This document shows positions 42,743 through 57,200 of a DNA stretch of 64,000 bases, piece after piece. Numbering within the stretch: position 1 is the stretch's first letter; each line of letters opens with the position of its first letter. A program made the translations under genes and the position numbers. The notes beneath the pieces are model-generated. The model had not been told where the DNA came from. It saw only the letters and a list, made by a program, of their open reading frames with translations, and made no database searches. Source of the DNA: Asterias rubens (taxonomy: Eukaryota; Echinodermata; Asteroidea; Forcipulatida; Asteriidae); the NCBI RefSeq assembly GCF_902459465.1, contig NC_047073.1:806001-870000 (forward strand), given 5' to 3'.

Positions 42743-45029
42743 TATAAACTTTTTGAACACCAAAAAGTATTCTTCCTTTTCTGTTGCGTCTTAAATTGCA
42801 GAAATCTTTTATCTCACCAGTCGCTTCCCACTTCAGTTGATCTCATTCCAAATAAACAGTCCATTGCAAATTTCTATGGATGCAAATACATTATTTTTCC
42901 ATCAGTCAGACATTTTCCGTAAAGTCATAGCTGATTTTCCATTTTTTGATTAGTGATGTTAGATTTTTGGTATGAATCTTCTGGTCTAGCGGTTATTGAT
43001 ATTTGGCTCTGACGCGGAAGACAGATCTCGCTGCGCTGTCCTAAAATTAAAAAGTACCACAGCACGTTTTGATTTTAACATCTTTTCTGCTTGTATTATC
43101 AGTATCAGTTTATTAGAGTTGGTTTGCAAAATCACTTATTCAGGGCCTGGAATTACACGACGGCCATGGAGGTTATGATCTCTGTTTGACTGGTCTTGGC
43201 CTTTTTTTTTACATTTTGACATTCTAGCATTTACTTAAGTTTTAAATTAAAGGGGAAGTCCTCCACCCCCCCCCCCAAAAAAAAAGTGTTAACCCAGATC
43301 AATGACCAATTAAAAAAGAATTGGTAGAATGTAGGTTCAGACGTCTCCCAGACGCTACCCTCCCAGACCGATTCTCCCAGACATGTCAGAATACAACTAA
43401 AAGGCACTAGGCTATTGCTATTGCTAATATAATAAACTGGTCCAGCTTTCGGGCTACGTACTCTCAGTTACATAGTCACATCATATCATACACAGCAATA
43501 ATATGCTGACTGTGTGCGAGACTGTATGTCACTACTAACTTTATGCCACTGCCACTTATCAAATTTAAAGTCATAAAAAGATAACGAAGAAATGCAATAT
43601 ATTTACCTATAATTTAATTAAGGGTTGTAAAGTTACGTCATCATGGAGGCTGTAATGTGTCATATGTGGTGTCTATCAGGAACTTCGATGGGACGATGTG
43701 TTTGTTTGATTGATTGTAAATCTCCTTTACAAATTACACATTCCATTATGCCATGTGTGCATTGTGTATGATCGGCCATCATTTCATTTCTGTCAATGTA
43801 AAAAGTGCAGTTGTCAAGAACAACGTAAACATCAGGAGAGTCCACTATTTTTAGAGGGGATACTGTTTATGTTTTCTGCGTTTCGCTTTTGGTATAATAT
43901 ATAAACCACGTCTTACTCAAATATTTTGAAATTCAATGAGTATAAATTTATTTCAATAGTTACTATTGATTTAATAATGATGTTTTGAGTATAGTCATTA
44001 AAAACTAACAAATTGAAACACGTATGATTTTAAACTTTGCATGATGATAATACCCAAATAGTATAATCGATCAATCCAATTTATACCACTTCCTGGCTTG
44101 TTCAGCTTCTTGATTGAGGGCGCTGTACATGTTGACCGTTAAAAACTTAAATTTTGACTGAGCGCGTTTGTGTAAAGTTGGTGATTAGTTGAGCCAAAAT
44201 GAAAGGAAATTCACTTCATTCATTTTGCAGAAATTAAATCGCAGTTTACAATTAAAAACAACTTATGTATATGTTAACAATTTTTAAATAAAACATAAAA
44301 CAGGCGAATTTAATTAAAGATGGTTAAATATAAAAGAACAAGAACAATTGAATTATTAAATTGATTGTTGCTATTACTTCTATTCTCTTGTTATAAATAT
44401 TTATTTTATATTCTATTTTCTTTTTGTATATTTATTTATCTATAATTAATAAATTAATAAGCACACTCCTTTTTTGACTTACCCTCAAGATGCTGTTTCC
44501 TCTGGGCCACCGTAGTATCTTGTATCGACTTTTCCCGGGCTCGCCTTTGTAGTTTGTCCGCTCACTGTCAAACAACAAAAGAGATTGGCTACCAGCCAAA
44601 CAATTCTAAAAATAGAAATGATCTCATTCAATGCTTTTGTTATACACAACCGCGCTACTGCACAACCACATTCCTTATTCAAAACAGTCACTGGGGTGGG
44701 CAAATGATAATAACTTGTGATAAACCACCTCGCAAAATCAGTCTAGGAATTTCCTTCTGCGGTTTGTTTTGGATGTGTGTGGGTGTTTATGATGTGCTAC
44801 CTCAATTTGAGTCGTCTGGAATACTTTGGATTAATTAATTATGACTACGATCAGGCAATTTAATTTGGAGATCCCGTAAAGTTTTTCCAGTGTTGTGGTT
44901 GGACCACATACTTTTTAAAACCACGTTGCTAACAGCCTGGAGTTGTCACGCTTTTGATTGGGATTATTACTTTTAATTACAAGAACTTCTCAGCTTTTCA
45001 CGAACCATTTTATCACTGGAGTTTTTCAA
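42743..45029. promoter_or_regulatory. Head-to-head intergenic region of the unknown gene and MAP3K1
   Basis: 2.3 kb separates the two start codons, so both promoters must lie here if neither gene has far-upstream exons. I see no strong TATA box or CpG block. The middle (44200-44460) is very AT-rich. A C-run followed by A (43266-43285) and short CTCCCAGAC repeats (43343-43380) occur. Confidence 0.5.
44483..44564 (-). CDS. Possible short exon, unidentified (tentative)
   Basis: Bounded by an acceptor-like TTGTTTGACAG and a strong donor GAGG|GTAAGT. Read in one frame it gives a charged, coiled-coil-like ADKLQRRAREKSIQDTTVAQ RKQHLE, but that frame meets TGA at the very start of the exon. Another frame is open throughout (ERTNYKGEPGKSRYKIL...). 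Its phase does not fit the unknown gene's exon 2. It could be a non-coding first exon or a chance match. Confidence 0.2.
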
Positions 45030-45259
45030 ATGGATCAGCAGAGAAAGGAAAGGACCAGACGGAAGCCTTCCAGTCGCGACCCTTCTCCGGAGTTGAGTAA
45101 AACTCGAGCACGGCACCACAAGAAGGACCACTCACCAGCTGAGAACCCAACGGGGGCAGCGGTTAGTTGTACGGCAGGGCAGTCTGTTGCGTCACCCGCT
45201 GCTGTAAACAAGGCCGTCTCGGGCTGTGGGCCTGGGGCTGCTTGTGGTAGTACTTCGGG
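45030..45259 (+). CDS. map3k1: map3k1 exon 1
   Basis: Encodes residues 1-76 plus two bases, a basic, Ser/Pro-rich start ([20 protein letters not shown]). The donor is CGGG|GTGAGT. Confidence 0.85.
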
Positions 45260-48200
45260 GTGAGTACATACAGCGTAGCAATGAATGTCTCGTTTAATTA
45301 GAATAACAATATTGTACAGGATGTATTACTTTTAATTTTATGTAAGTTATTGCACTTTGATGTGTGCATGGTGTGGGTGACATTGGAAATAATTGCTTGG
45401 TGGGGTACCGTTAGGTCTTTCATAAATCTAGAAATGATCTAGTTTGAACAAAGTTTAAAATGAAAAGTATCAAATTAAGACAGGGTTTTTATAGAATTAC
45501 TTTTTGAACAGTCACCTTGTAAATACATGATAGATTAATGATTTTAAAGTTTCTGTGATGTATTTTGTAAGTTTTAGTATTTTTGAATGAACCTTAACCT
45601 GCACCTTTAACCAGGGCCCAATTTCAAAGAGCTGCTAAGCACAAACATTTGCTTAGCATGAAATTTCTTCCTTGATAAAAACAGGATTACCAACCAAATT
45701 TCTACGTGACGTTCAGGATTTAGCAAACAACAGCTGATTACCAGTAGCAATCAATATGTAACAAATGGAAATTTGGTTGGTAATCCTGTTTTTATCAAGG
45801 AAGAAATTTCATGCTAAGCAAATTTTTGTGCTTAGCTGCTCTATGAAATTGGGCAAAGATGATCACTATAAAAGTGTTATCTTTATTTATAAACTTGCAT
45901 TGTTACTTTGAGATGAAAACTGCCAAGAAATTTGTTTTAGTTTGAGTTTAATTTGGTATTAAATTGTTTGGATAGTTCCTGTTTTCAATTTAAAAACACA
46001 TTGTTAATTGCCATTTCATTTTGTATTTAAATCATGGAGAGATTATTTCAGTCCTTTGTGCCTGAATTTACTCCAACCTTTGACCTTTAAATTTGGATTG
46101 AATAAAAGTTTAGCCCATAATTTTTTTTACACCAGTTTCAATGACTAAAACTACAAAAGCTGAATAAATAAACCTTGAATACAAGTTTCCATTGCAACTA
46201 GTTAGTACTCGTCACTTTTAGAAATATCACTTCCTAGGCTGGTCATGAAAACAGGAAATGATTGGCTCTTGGTTGTTTTTACCGAATTCCGTTTGTCCAA
46301 ATAGACATGTTTGCACCGGTGTTAGTCACAAAAATCCAGCCACGTTACAGATTTGTCAGAATCATTTTCTCTTCGAACTTGTAGTTTCATTTGTCCCTCA
46401 AAAATTTAATTTATTTGAGTGGACATTCTACACTTAAAACTGAGTTAGTGAGTTAGATAACTACTGAAAACATGATACTTAGAACTGTGGATCAACAAAC
46501 AGGAAGAAAGCTGAGGTAAGATACTGGGAAAACTTGCTGTAAGTTTTCTGTTAAGCAGAAGTGTCAAAGTGTTAAACATAGCCTGGACTCAATAAGAAGA
46601 AGAAGTAGGCACGTTTCAGAGAACATTCTTAGTTTCTATTTCAAGAAAAGATTACTTTTTAAATCACAAAGAAAACGGTTATTCTACAGGTTTTGTTTGC
46701 AACAATTTAGCCTACTGTGTGACCTTGCCTCATCTCAAACCTGATAAGGGATGTCTTTTGCACGGTTAATATGGAGTTTCCTTGTGACATCATGCTTGGT
46801 CATATCAACAAACTAAATACAGATTGACGTTGAACTAAGTACGTCATCATATCCAGTGACACAGTTTGACGCTTTACATGTACAATCCCATAATACGCAG
46901 CACCCTTGTTCTGGGCTCATCTTTATTGTCAACGTGGCATCTTACTTTGACCATTTGGGTACAAATAAAATGTTGCTCAAGTTTACATTAACAGAACTGT
47001 CTCAACTCTTAAGGTTTGTTTCATAGCATCAAGTGTCATCAAAATATAAACCTTTGACATAAGTGCAAATTTGATCATATAGAACACGCCATTGTGACAA
47101 GCTTTTCCAGTGGTCCCTTTTTTACGAACACGTCAAAGAAGAGTCGACTGTGTTCCCGGAATAAAACTTGTTAAGTCTATCATCTTTCAGTTTGAAAGTC
47201 TCACATTTTTGCAGTACAGGAAATCCAAGACAATTGATAGATTTGTTTGTGTGAGAGCGAAATTGACTGTTTCTAGTGTGAAATCTTTTCATGATGTAAG
47301 CTTTTCGTAATGTTCATTGGAAATCTCTTTATTCAAACCTCCGAATGATTCATTCATCATGAAATTCTGGACTTTATTCATGAAAACTGTAATCGCTAAA
47401 CTTTGCACCCGTCTGTGCTTATCCAGGATGTTTGAAAAAGAGAAATGGATGTCCAAGCTGGAGGACCCGCTGGAAAAACAGCGAATCAGAGAGCGTCTAG
47501 GAGCAATGCATGCTGGGAAAAAAGATGCTGACGATAAACAACGAGGCAGAGGACCAATGGTAAGTTCAGATATTTCAAAGAATGAGGTAAATTTTGAATT
47601 CTTGAAACGCCATGAGCTGTACCTGGTACAACAGAAAACAGAATAATTAAATTAAAAACTCAGTGACATTAACCCCTTGTTTCAGACAGGCGCTTCAGAT
47701 TTGCGCCAAACCAAATTCTAAATTTGAAAAGTTTGACGTCTGAAACGGCTGAACAGGCTAGAAGTCCAAAGATACACTGCAGTTGTTTGGAACTACTCTG
47801 GAGCGTCTTGGGTTCAGACATTAATTTTGTCATGAGATAAACCTATTGTAATGTAAATGTTATGTTTTTTTTTAAAAAGGTTGCCTGTCTGAAACCCAAA
47901 TTTATTTTGGTCGACCTACAAGTGTTCATATAAAGTTGCTCCTTATCTATTTGGTTTGGCGCAACTCTGGCGCGCCTTTCCGAAACGGGTGTAAATCAAC
48001 TTGGTCATTTGATTCGTAAGATAAGTCGTAATCTTAAACCCATTAGTTCTTTTTGCATCAATATTTTAATTGTTTAATTTCCTTTTTTCTTTTCTAGGTG
48101 GTGCGCCCTCCATCCCCTGCATTAAACACATTGAACTCTGGGTCTTCTGGGAGCAAGGTTGACGGAATAAAGAGGCCAGTTACGCTAAGAACGCGACGAT

Positions 48201-51200
48201 CGCCATCGCCAAAACAGAACCCAGACTCAGTCTTCACACAACAGGTAGGTTGACAATCTTTTTATAAAAAATAATTTATTTCACTAGCATGTCACTTCAT
48301 TAGTTCCCAAACATTTTAGTGGTCCAACCGTAAGTTTATTCTTTCAACATTAATGCTTTTGAGTTTGATTTGACTTTAAAAAAAATACAATCTTGAATAT
48401 TAAAAGGCATGGCTTCTGTTGCCCTGGACTTGGCCTCGGCGCCCCTTTAAAAGTTTCCCCTAGCTTTCCTGATGGAAGTGTCCTTCACAAAATGAAAATG
48501 GAGTTTCCCTTCTCAAAAATAAAGTTTCAAGCCCCTACATAAATATTTTCCATCGAAATTTATTGAATCACTTTTGAACAGGAATTTTGTGTACAAGTTA
48601 CTCTGAAGTACAATTTCTTAAATAATAATATTTTAATTTCTGCCCAAATGAACAATGACATGAAAGTCCCCTAAGGGTGGACGGTTAGAGGTTTAAAAAT
48701 TATCTTCAAATCAGGGACCACTCAAATAACGTTATCAGGCATCAGTTGTGAACAGATAATGACTGACTGCAGTCCTGTGTGGCCTGCGGGGTAGTGCATT
48801 ATTTACAAGGCTGGTATGTCCACACTAAAAGCAAACATGTTTATACTGCAGCAAGTTTTTGAATAACAAATAGTATTGACTTCTTTTATGTAATGATTAA
48901 AAAACTGGCAGTGAAGTGTATGGTACGCCTTTTTTCTACTTCAAATACACAAGCAGAGCTTGTAGTGCATGAACTTAAAGTCAAACTTTGTTCATTTGGG
49001 GCCATTGATGATTATGACATTGTCAACACAAAGGAAATTTACTCACTTTATTAAAGAAATTAGGTGGGAAAATCATTTTAAAAAAGAAGAATAAAAACTC
49101 TACAAAAGTGTTCATAGTGTAAGAAGAGTTTGCAATAAAAGAATGATTGAAATTAAAAGCATGTTTAAAGTGTCATAAACACCACACCCTTTTTAGAAAC
49201 AACACCACTCACTAAAAAAACCTTTAAAATCGTCCACACTTTGTACCCCGGGGTCACAAAATTTCAAGTCCTTATCCAAACATTGTAACAATCACATGAC
49301 TCAGTCCTTGAATTGAAATGCGATTACAGTTTGTATGACTGAAAGCATTCAACATCCTTCGTACACGTGTGAGCGCAGACAAGTGGCTTTGTGTGACTGC
49401 CAAACCGTGGGGTTAGTTTGTCACGAATGGATGCGTCGTTCAGTGGGTGTGCGACGGTGTAAAAATACTTACGTACATTTGGCGGGAGATACCTTCCACT
49501 TTACGCATGTCTGAATTTAAATTATGTGCGACATTGTGAGCCTATAGAAATTGGTGTTGACATTGGGCGGTTATAAAGTTTTGTACTTCATTCTTTGGAT
49601 TCATTTCAACAAAGGAGCAATAGTGAATTTGTTTAATAGCGTGCCTCACTTGTCATTCACAATAATACATGTATTACCGACTATAGCCATCTGCGTTCAG
49701 CTGTTTTATTTTGTTAGAATTCTAAATTCTTCATTCAAAAGCCCTATCACAGGCCTCGAAATAACCCACAGCACTTGTCGTGGTGCTTTTGCTTTGGTGT
49801 CCTTTACAAAGTGACAATACAAATTTTAATTTTTCTCATAGAAGAGGAAAATTACTGTGCCCCTTCAAGAACGAAATTCAAATGCCTGCTTAATTACAAC
49901 AATTCAAGACAACACACAGACAAACAAACAGACTAAACAGAAGCATAATCAGACAACAAACAGACAAACAAAAGGAGGGCTGAATTAACAAAAACAATGA
50001 ATTCTAAATTTTTCTCAAAAACAATGAATAGGAAAGGGAAAGACATGTAATTGAGAACAAGTTAGCATTATGAAAATGAAAAACATTTTGTTGCTAATAA
50101 TTTTCTGTCGGAAACAAATCCAGCATAAAAATTCAAGTCAAATTTTGAAAATAGCTTCCCTGGGTGATTGAACTGTTGAAAATCCTACAATTTTATGAAC
50201 AAAATGACTCTGGAAAAATGAACCCCAAAAACCCTTCCTTGAAACCCCAAAGAGCTCATGTTGACATCAAAGTGATTTCAAAATGGACAAAAAGAAGGTT
50301 CCAAAAGAATAAGTATCATTTATGCAGAAGGGATCTCTTAGTATAAAATAGAGAAAGAAAAAAACGTTCCTTAGCAGGCATGTACATGTGTGCTTCATTC
50401 AAGAAAACATTCAAGAAAACATTCAAGAAAACATTCAAGAAAACGTGCTCTATTTGTATTGTGGCCAAAAACAGCAAATTTGATATGCGCCAATTTGCTT
50501 GAAATTTCTCGAAATAATTTAAAAGCCAATGCTGTTTACACCACACATTGTAACCATGGCTAGGCAACACCTTACAACTGCCTATTGTACCTTGTTGCTA
50601 GGCAGCCATCTACGTCAGATATCAAAACATCCCAGTTGTCATGGTAACAGACTCTTCGAGCAATCCTCATGGCTGGTGCACACGTTGGTACGCTCAATTA
50701 AGGGCATTCTTCCAGTTTTTTTTTATCTTCTGTGATTAGATTCAGATAATTTATGGGAATATGTAAGTTTGGGTGTTGACACTTTTGCGCATATTTAATA
50801 TGGTCGCAAACTATGGAGGCCTTGACAAGACATTGATTTGCGTAGCATAGAATATGTCGTGCAAAACATCTGATCATCCAACTTATGCACAATGCATGAA
50901 GTCTTTAAATTTTGTTCTCTCTATTGTGTTGTTTTTAAAATTGCATTAATGTGGCTTGCCTGAAACAAAATGGTTGATAGATATCTTTGTCGAAAGAACA
51001 CAATTAGTTTATTACAGTACACCTACAATAATAGTTTCAAATGCGGGGGTAAAAGTTACTGCTTTTTATTACTATTTAAACCTTTCAAGCCGAATGATTT
51101 TCTCTCAGTAAAGTCAGTGTTCTCCCTTAACAGTAGTCCGCTAGCCAAAGAACAGTTAAACCAACCCAGTCCGACTGGCTAGTTTATTACTTTCCACTTT

Positions 51201-54200
51201 ATGCAAACCATTGGCTTTTTATATTACTTGAAATTACAAGTCCCAATCTATATAGTTGATAGGAAACATTAAAATAGGGACCAGTAATAATAACAATAGG
51301 ATTGAGGACCAGCGAAATGACGTGCTAACTGGTCCCCCTGACTAGTCAATGAAGAAGTTAAGAGAAAACCCTGACAGTAACAATGCATTCATAGTAAGAC
51401 AACATTTTAAACTTTTAGAACTCGGCCATTTACAAACTATGATTTTGTGAGTTTTTGCTTAAAGGCCCTAATTAATTAGTTTTTGTCTAAAATAAAACTA
51501 AATTTACATCCGAGGGAATCGTGTTCTAATAAGCACCTTCTTGTCAGGGATTAGATATCTACTGCGTCACAATACCACATAAATCAGATGGCATTGGTCC
51601 CTGTAATTAGTACAACCCTGGGACGTACAGTGTGTCATCATGATTCAATTAATTACATGCACCATCCCTACATCGGACAGAGCGGGGGGTGGATGCGCAG
51701 CGCTGGTACACCGTACGCGGTACGCCTCACATAACGATTTCACGTCGGCCTAATCTACAGAGAACACTTCTTCGAATTCAGAATTAATTGAAATGTTAAG
51801 AACCGTTGATATGCAGCGTCACATGTCCATCTGCATTAGACAATGAGTTTCTAGAAATGGTGTATTGGGCAATTTTTTTTATAGCGTAGCAGCCTTGAGT
51901 TTCATTCTTGAAGGGCAGAGATATTTTCCTCTGGTAAGGGGCACTTCTGCAGTATGAGGACAATTTAAATAATTGGGCACAACAGCTAAAGCACAGGGCA
52001 CCATGGTAATTGCTGTTGGTGTCGTTGGTTTATTCTGAGGCCTAGCGTAGTAAAGGATTCTCCTCAGGATTTTTTAAAACAGGAGGACATTCTGGAACCA
52101 AGTTTTTAAAGTTTGGCCTAAGCATTGGTTTCCAATACCAACCAAAATATCACAAACTGTGATCTGTGAATATAAGATTGATTTAGTTTAATTTTTCACT
52201 ATGATAAATAGTGAATAGCAGAACCTGACTGGCCATAAGCGTACATTTTTGCGCAGAATGCCAGTTAGTAATGGGCCCAACAGGCATGGTGATTTCAATA
52301 GCATAAACTCTATCATCCTATCATACTCATGTTCAATTGCAATACATGAATCATTCAGTACACTGTCTTTAGTGATTCATAGCATTCATGTTCAAGTATT
52401 TAGCATTGTGCCAGTCCCAGCTTTTACTTTACCATTAGCGACGTTCCTTGTTTCGTCTTATTTCTCGGTTCATTTTCATTTTGCGTTTCTCCCAGTGCCT
52501 GGGAGATTCACGTAATTTCTCTTGTGAATCATCAAGGTCGTATGATTCATATTTCATAAGCTAGCTTTGTTGTGTCTGTCAGACGCGTACCTTCGACTGA
52601 TTCTGCTCGCTATAGTGGTTTGATGGACCACGTGGACATTGTGTGTTGCAAACAATGCAAGCCTGATTCTTCATGGAGGCAACCCAGGCGAATGCCTCTA
52701 TGCCCCCTGGGCGTCGCCGTCATGCCCTTGAAAACAGTAGAAATTCACAAGGACAAATGCCTTGGTACCCTTGCCATTTCTAAGCCTACAGGCCTGAAAC
52801 ATGCACCCTGCACAATGTGTTTATCATGTTTTTATCTTGTGTCATTTAAAATTTCCTTAAAGGGTGCCCTTTACCAAGGAGAAATTGGCTACTTTGTAGT
52901 GTGCCCTTGCGCTTTCAAAACTAAGCATACATGCCTTACAGTGGTAGATTGCACTCAGCAAATCGCTATTCCTCACAAATTTGTAAAAAATTTCCTGTTA
53001 TTTTGTTATAGGTTGTCTGCCGATCTGAGTCTCCCACGTCACCAAGGATACCGAGACATCGATCAAGAATATCCCCAGCGGTAAGAATTTACTTTGTCAA
53101 GAGTCTGGACTCAAGATGCCCCAAATCTATCAAAATCAAACACCTAGCAGATCTCTAAAATTTATTTGGTTCAAATCTAGTTTACAAACCAGCAAGCCTC
53201 TGTTTGACATAAGATGCACCGCTCAATTTTGAATGTCCCTTTTAGACAATTAGATGAAAGAAGAAAATAACTTCTGCTATTTGCAGTTAGAAAAAAAAAG
53301 AGTCTAAAACAATAAACAGGAACCAGTTGTCCTTCAGTTTTCAAATTAGAAGATAATCAAAATTTCAGGGGTAGGGTGGCAAGATTTTCATTGCAAAGGT
53401 CCGTTGAGTAAGCATAGACTTATTTTAATTCAAACAAACACACCAATGTCGGGAAGTAACAATCCGGCGTGTGAAGAGCAGCGTATAATCAAGGCTTTAT
53501 CAATTTAAAATGTATGCAGGTTATAAAACCTTGAATACGTCACAAATCAGTATTCTCTTGATAGATTCTTTGGAAATTAGCGTTTTATAGAAGGAGGTGC
53601 ACAGTGAATGATGGATAATGCTTTATGAAAACCATTTAGCGTTAGAAATGTTTGATAGAATGGACAGCATTGATTGGTTTAGCAAAACTTTTTTTATATT
53701 AAGTTTTCTTTAACATGTTTGCTTCAAATCGAAAACAAAATTCAATATTTAATATGCATCAAAACAAAAGTTCAAATATCCTGAGAACAGTACCTGCACA
53801 GTTGCTTTATTTTGGATCTAGTTGTAAACAGTTAATCTTAGATTTGAAGTCTAACTTCTGGATCCAAAACCTTGGTTAACTCTGATTCAATTCTTTTGTA
53901 AATACAAGTCTTATTTATATCTCAGTTACGCTCTCAATTCACTTTGAAACTTCAAATGTCACCAATTCCTTATTTTTTCCTGAAGCCCTTTCTTCTTGTT
54001 TTTATTTGCTTATAAAGAAATTTAGGTAAATACTTTTAGGCTCAAATAAATTGAAAATTTGCAATAAGAGATGTTTTTTCCCTTTCGCAGAGTTCCCGCC
54101 CTCCATCCCCACCCTTTGTACACAGACGAAGCCCCTCCCCCCAGGGGGAGATCTGTATCGCCATTGCTGAAGAAATCTTACGGAAGAGAGTTGAAAGGTC

Positions 54201-57200
54201 ACTTCATGCCAGACTGTACTTCCTACAACAGAGTGGACCAAACTCATTCGTGATTGGTGGAGATTCACCCAATCACAAATACAAGGTCGTCATTGGACCG
54301 CAGGTACCTTACTTTTGATTTGGTTTGGTTTGATTTCTTGTTTTCACAAAAGGAACATACTCCATAACCATGGTGAAGGGTTACAACAATACTTAAACTA
54401 TACAAATTGCAGTTAACATCATGACGGAGGGGTTAGCAAAAAACATTGAATTCGTTTTACAACAGTATACATACTTGGCTAAGCAATGAACAAACATTTT
54501 CCCTGAGAAGTCATCAACAAAAGGAGTATGTTTCCTTTCGATCACATACTAAAATCTGCAAAACAATTATAAAAACATTTGCTGTGTTTTATTTTATCGA
54601 TATTGTAACAAAACATTCTTAATGTTTAATCTTCTAAGGCCTTTCAAAATAAAGCAGGTTTGATTTTTCCAAAAATAAATTCTACTTAGCAATAGTAGAT
54701 AATATCAAATGGTGCTATCCACCAAACAAAACCATCCCCTAAATCCTCTAAACCACAGTACCAGATAAAGTGTTCATACATTGAATAACGGACCAAGGAT
54801 TTCACTAAATATTTTTCTTGCATTAACTAAACACCCCCCCCCCCCCCCCAAGAGATCAGTTACGAGGAAAAAGAAAATCATTTCCGGCTATTTTTGCCTC
54901 GACCCGTCATCAGAGAAGGATTAGAAATAGAGGAAAAAAACATCTGCCTGTATTTTTATTAGCCATTCAAGCATGCCACTCTTAAAATTTCAAGGCGATA
55001 TCGCCATTAGGTTCTGTGTGTATTAGCACGTTGGTGTAGCAGTAATTTCTCTTGGATACACGCAGCGTAGGTTCTTGTGTGCTGTAGCTATGGCAACCAT
55101 GATACACTGGGTGAGAGTTTGTTGTGTAGTAACAGATGTTATTAATCATGGTTGCGCTGTCAACGACTGTAGGTGAAATTAGTACCAAGAATGTCGGTAT
55201 AGTGCCTGTATGAAGGGTATAATAATCGTTAATAATTTACTGGTTGGCAAACAAATTGAGGTTTCATTTGCAATAAATACTTTCTCTTTTCACAAAATTA
55301 TTATAATAATTTACAGTTCTTAAGAGTTGCAATAAAACCAAGGAAATAAAATATATGACCAACCAGACAGAATTAGTGGTGATGTCATCAAAGTGGGCTA
55401 TATTTGGCTCTTCAAAATTAGCATTTCTTACAAATTGTTTAGTTTAAATACAATTTCTTAAACGTTATGTCTATTACATCATAATTGACTAATATTTAAT
55501 TGGCTGCTTGCCAAACAACTTGGATATATTGTCAGTTTGGTATTTCTTTTGACAGGCACCCGGAACAAAGATCTTGAGACAATAGGCAGACCACCAACAT
55601 AGGGCTAGATAGCTCATTTGGTAAAGCGCCAGCACGATGTTTGATCCGAATCCTGTTCTAGTTAATATCTTTGTTCAATCCCAATTTATTTAAAATTTAC
55701 CCAGTGTTTGTGTGTCGTTTGCAACTTCATATTGATGTATAACTGTATTTGTCGTTCATTTTTGTTTTTCAGAATTGTAACTGTGGAAAGGGTCCATTTT
55801 GTCTGCATGTATTATTTGTGATGCTTCGTGTGTTCCAAGTAAAAGAAGGAGATCCGATGCTATGGAGTAGAACGCTCATGAACTATGAGGTATGTCAGCC
55901 ACTAATGGCCACTCTCCGTCTTAGAGCTGTTTGTTTAGCAGATGAGCTTGCCGGCAAAACGTAGCAGGTTACCTTTTTAAAACAACATCAGTGCGTCACA
56001 GTGATCAAATTATTTTATTGTACTATCATATTGTGCAGAGAAAAAGGCTTCATGCACAACGTTCTACATTGGGTTTTGTGTACAATTGCGATAGATGTAG
56101 AGTGATTCATGTTTTGAAGTTTCAAACATGTACATCTATGGAGTGCCAAGGCACACTTGTAACCAAAACCTTTTTGTTGCTCACCAACAATGTTCTTATG
56201 TCAGCCATTATATTCTTCCTACTTAAGCTTTTTTCCTGATTATGTTGCCGTTAGAACATTTTGAAAACATTGTGTCTAAATAGCCTGAAAAGTCATTAAA
56301 GCCTACATTATGTACATGTACATGTAGGCCAGCCCTTGTACTCCATGAAATATTCATACTGTCTCCAAGCTCCAAATATCATAACCATAACAACATGAGA
56401 ATAGTTAGTAACTTTCTTTGTGCTAGAAGAGTTTTTATAAACTTCAACTTGAAAAATATTTCCACAGGTTGAAACATTATTCAGAAACTACCAAGCCAGA
56501 CAGAAGACCCGTCTAAAACGTTCATCATCAAAAGCGACCAATCAGCAACAGAGGAAGTCGTCCAATGAGGGTTCAGTTGAGATGACATCATCCACCTGCA
56601 CCGGTTCCTCCGATAACACAATGAATAGCGATCAGAGGTAAGAGAGTGGGAACCAGTCACTCCAATTTTGTAACCCTAGCTTCTCAAACTAATGCTTTGT
56701 CTAAATTATTTTGAAATTTTGCTTATTTCTGTTTGGTGTTTTGTACACCAGTACAACATGTCAATTGACCTGACCATAATCTATCAAAGGCCATTGAATA
56801 TGACCTATAATCCCTTAGGATTGTTCTTGGCAAAACTTGTTATACTTATTTTATTCAATATTACCCTTTGTAACAAAAATTATAAAACGCTGTTATCATA
56901 AAAAGAGGAGGTACAACAAACCTTGTTAATAATCAAAGAGAATTTGGTTGGATGACAGGCACCCTATCCTGAGAAACTGTCCTTATTTGTTATTAGCATA
57001 CGCAGTCATAAGATAGACATTAATTAGCATAAGCAGCTATTAGCATCTGTCATTAGCCTATTATATGTTATCATACACCTCATTAGCATACACTGTTTTG
57101 TCTTGCAGCAATAAAGAAGAGGACCTTTGCCCAATCTGCCTCTTGGAGATGATAGACGGGGAGAGTCTTGTGGTGTGCCAAGATGGCTGTCGTAATAGGC

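Noticed and set aside
44958-45029. N-terminal extension of MAP3K1 upstream of the ATG at 45030
   Set aside because: The extension starts at a TTG and has no ATG; the first ATG is a better start.
52572-53084. 170-codon plus-strand open frame with several cysteines
   Set aside because: It overlaps map3k1 exon 4 in another frame, matches no known finger and lies in intron sequence containing dispersed-repeat fragments.
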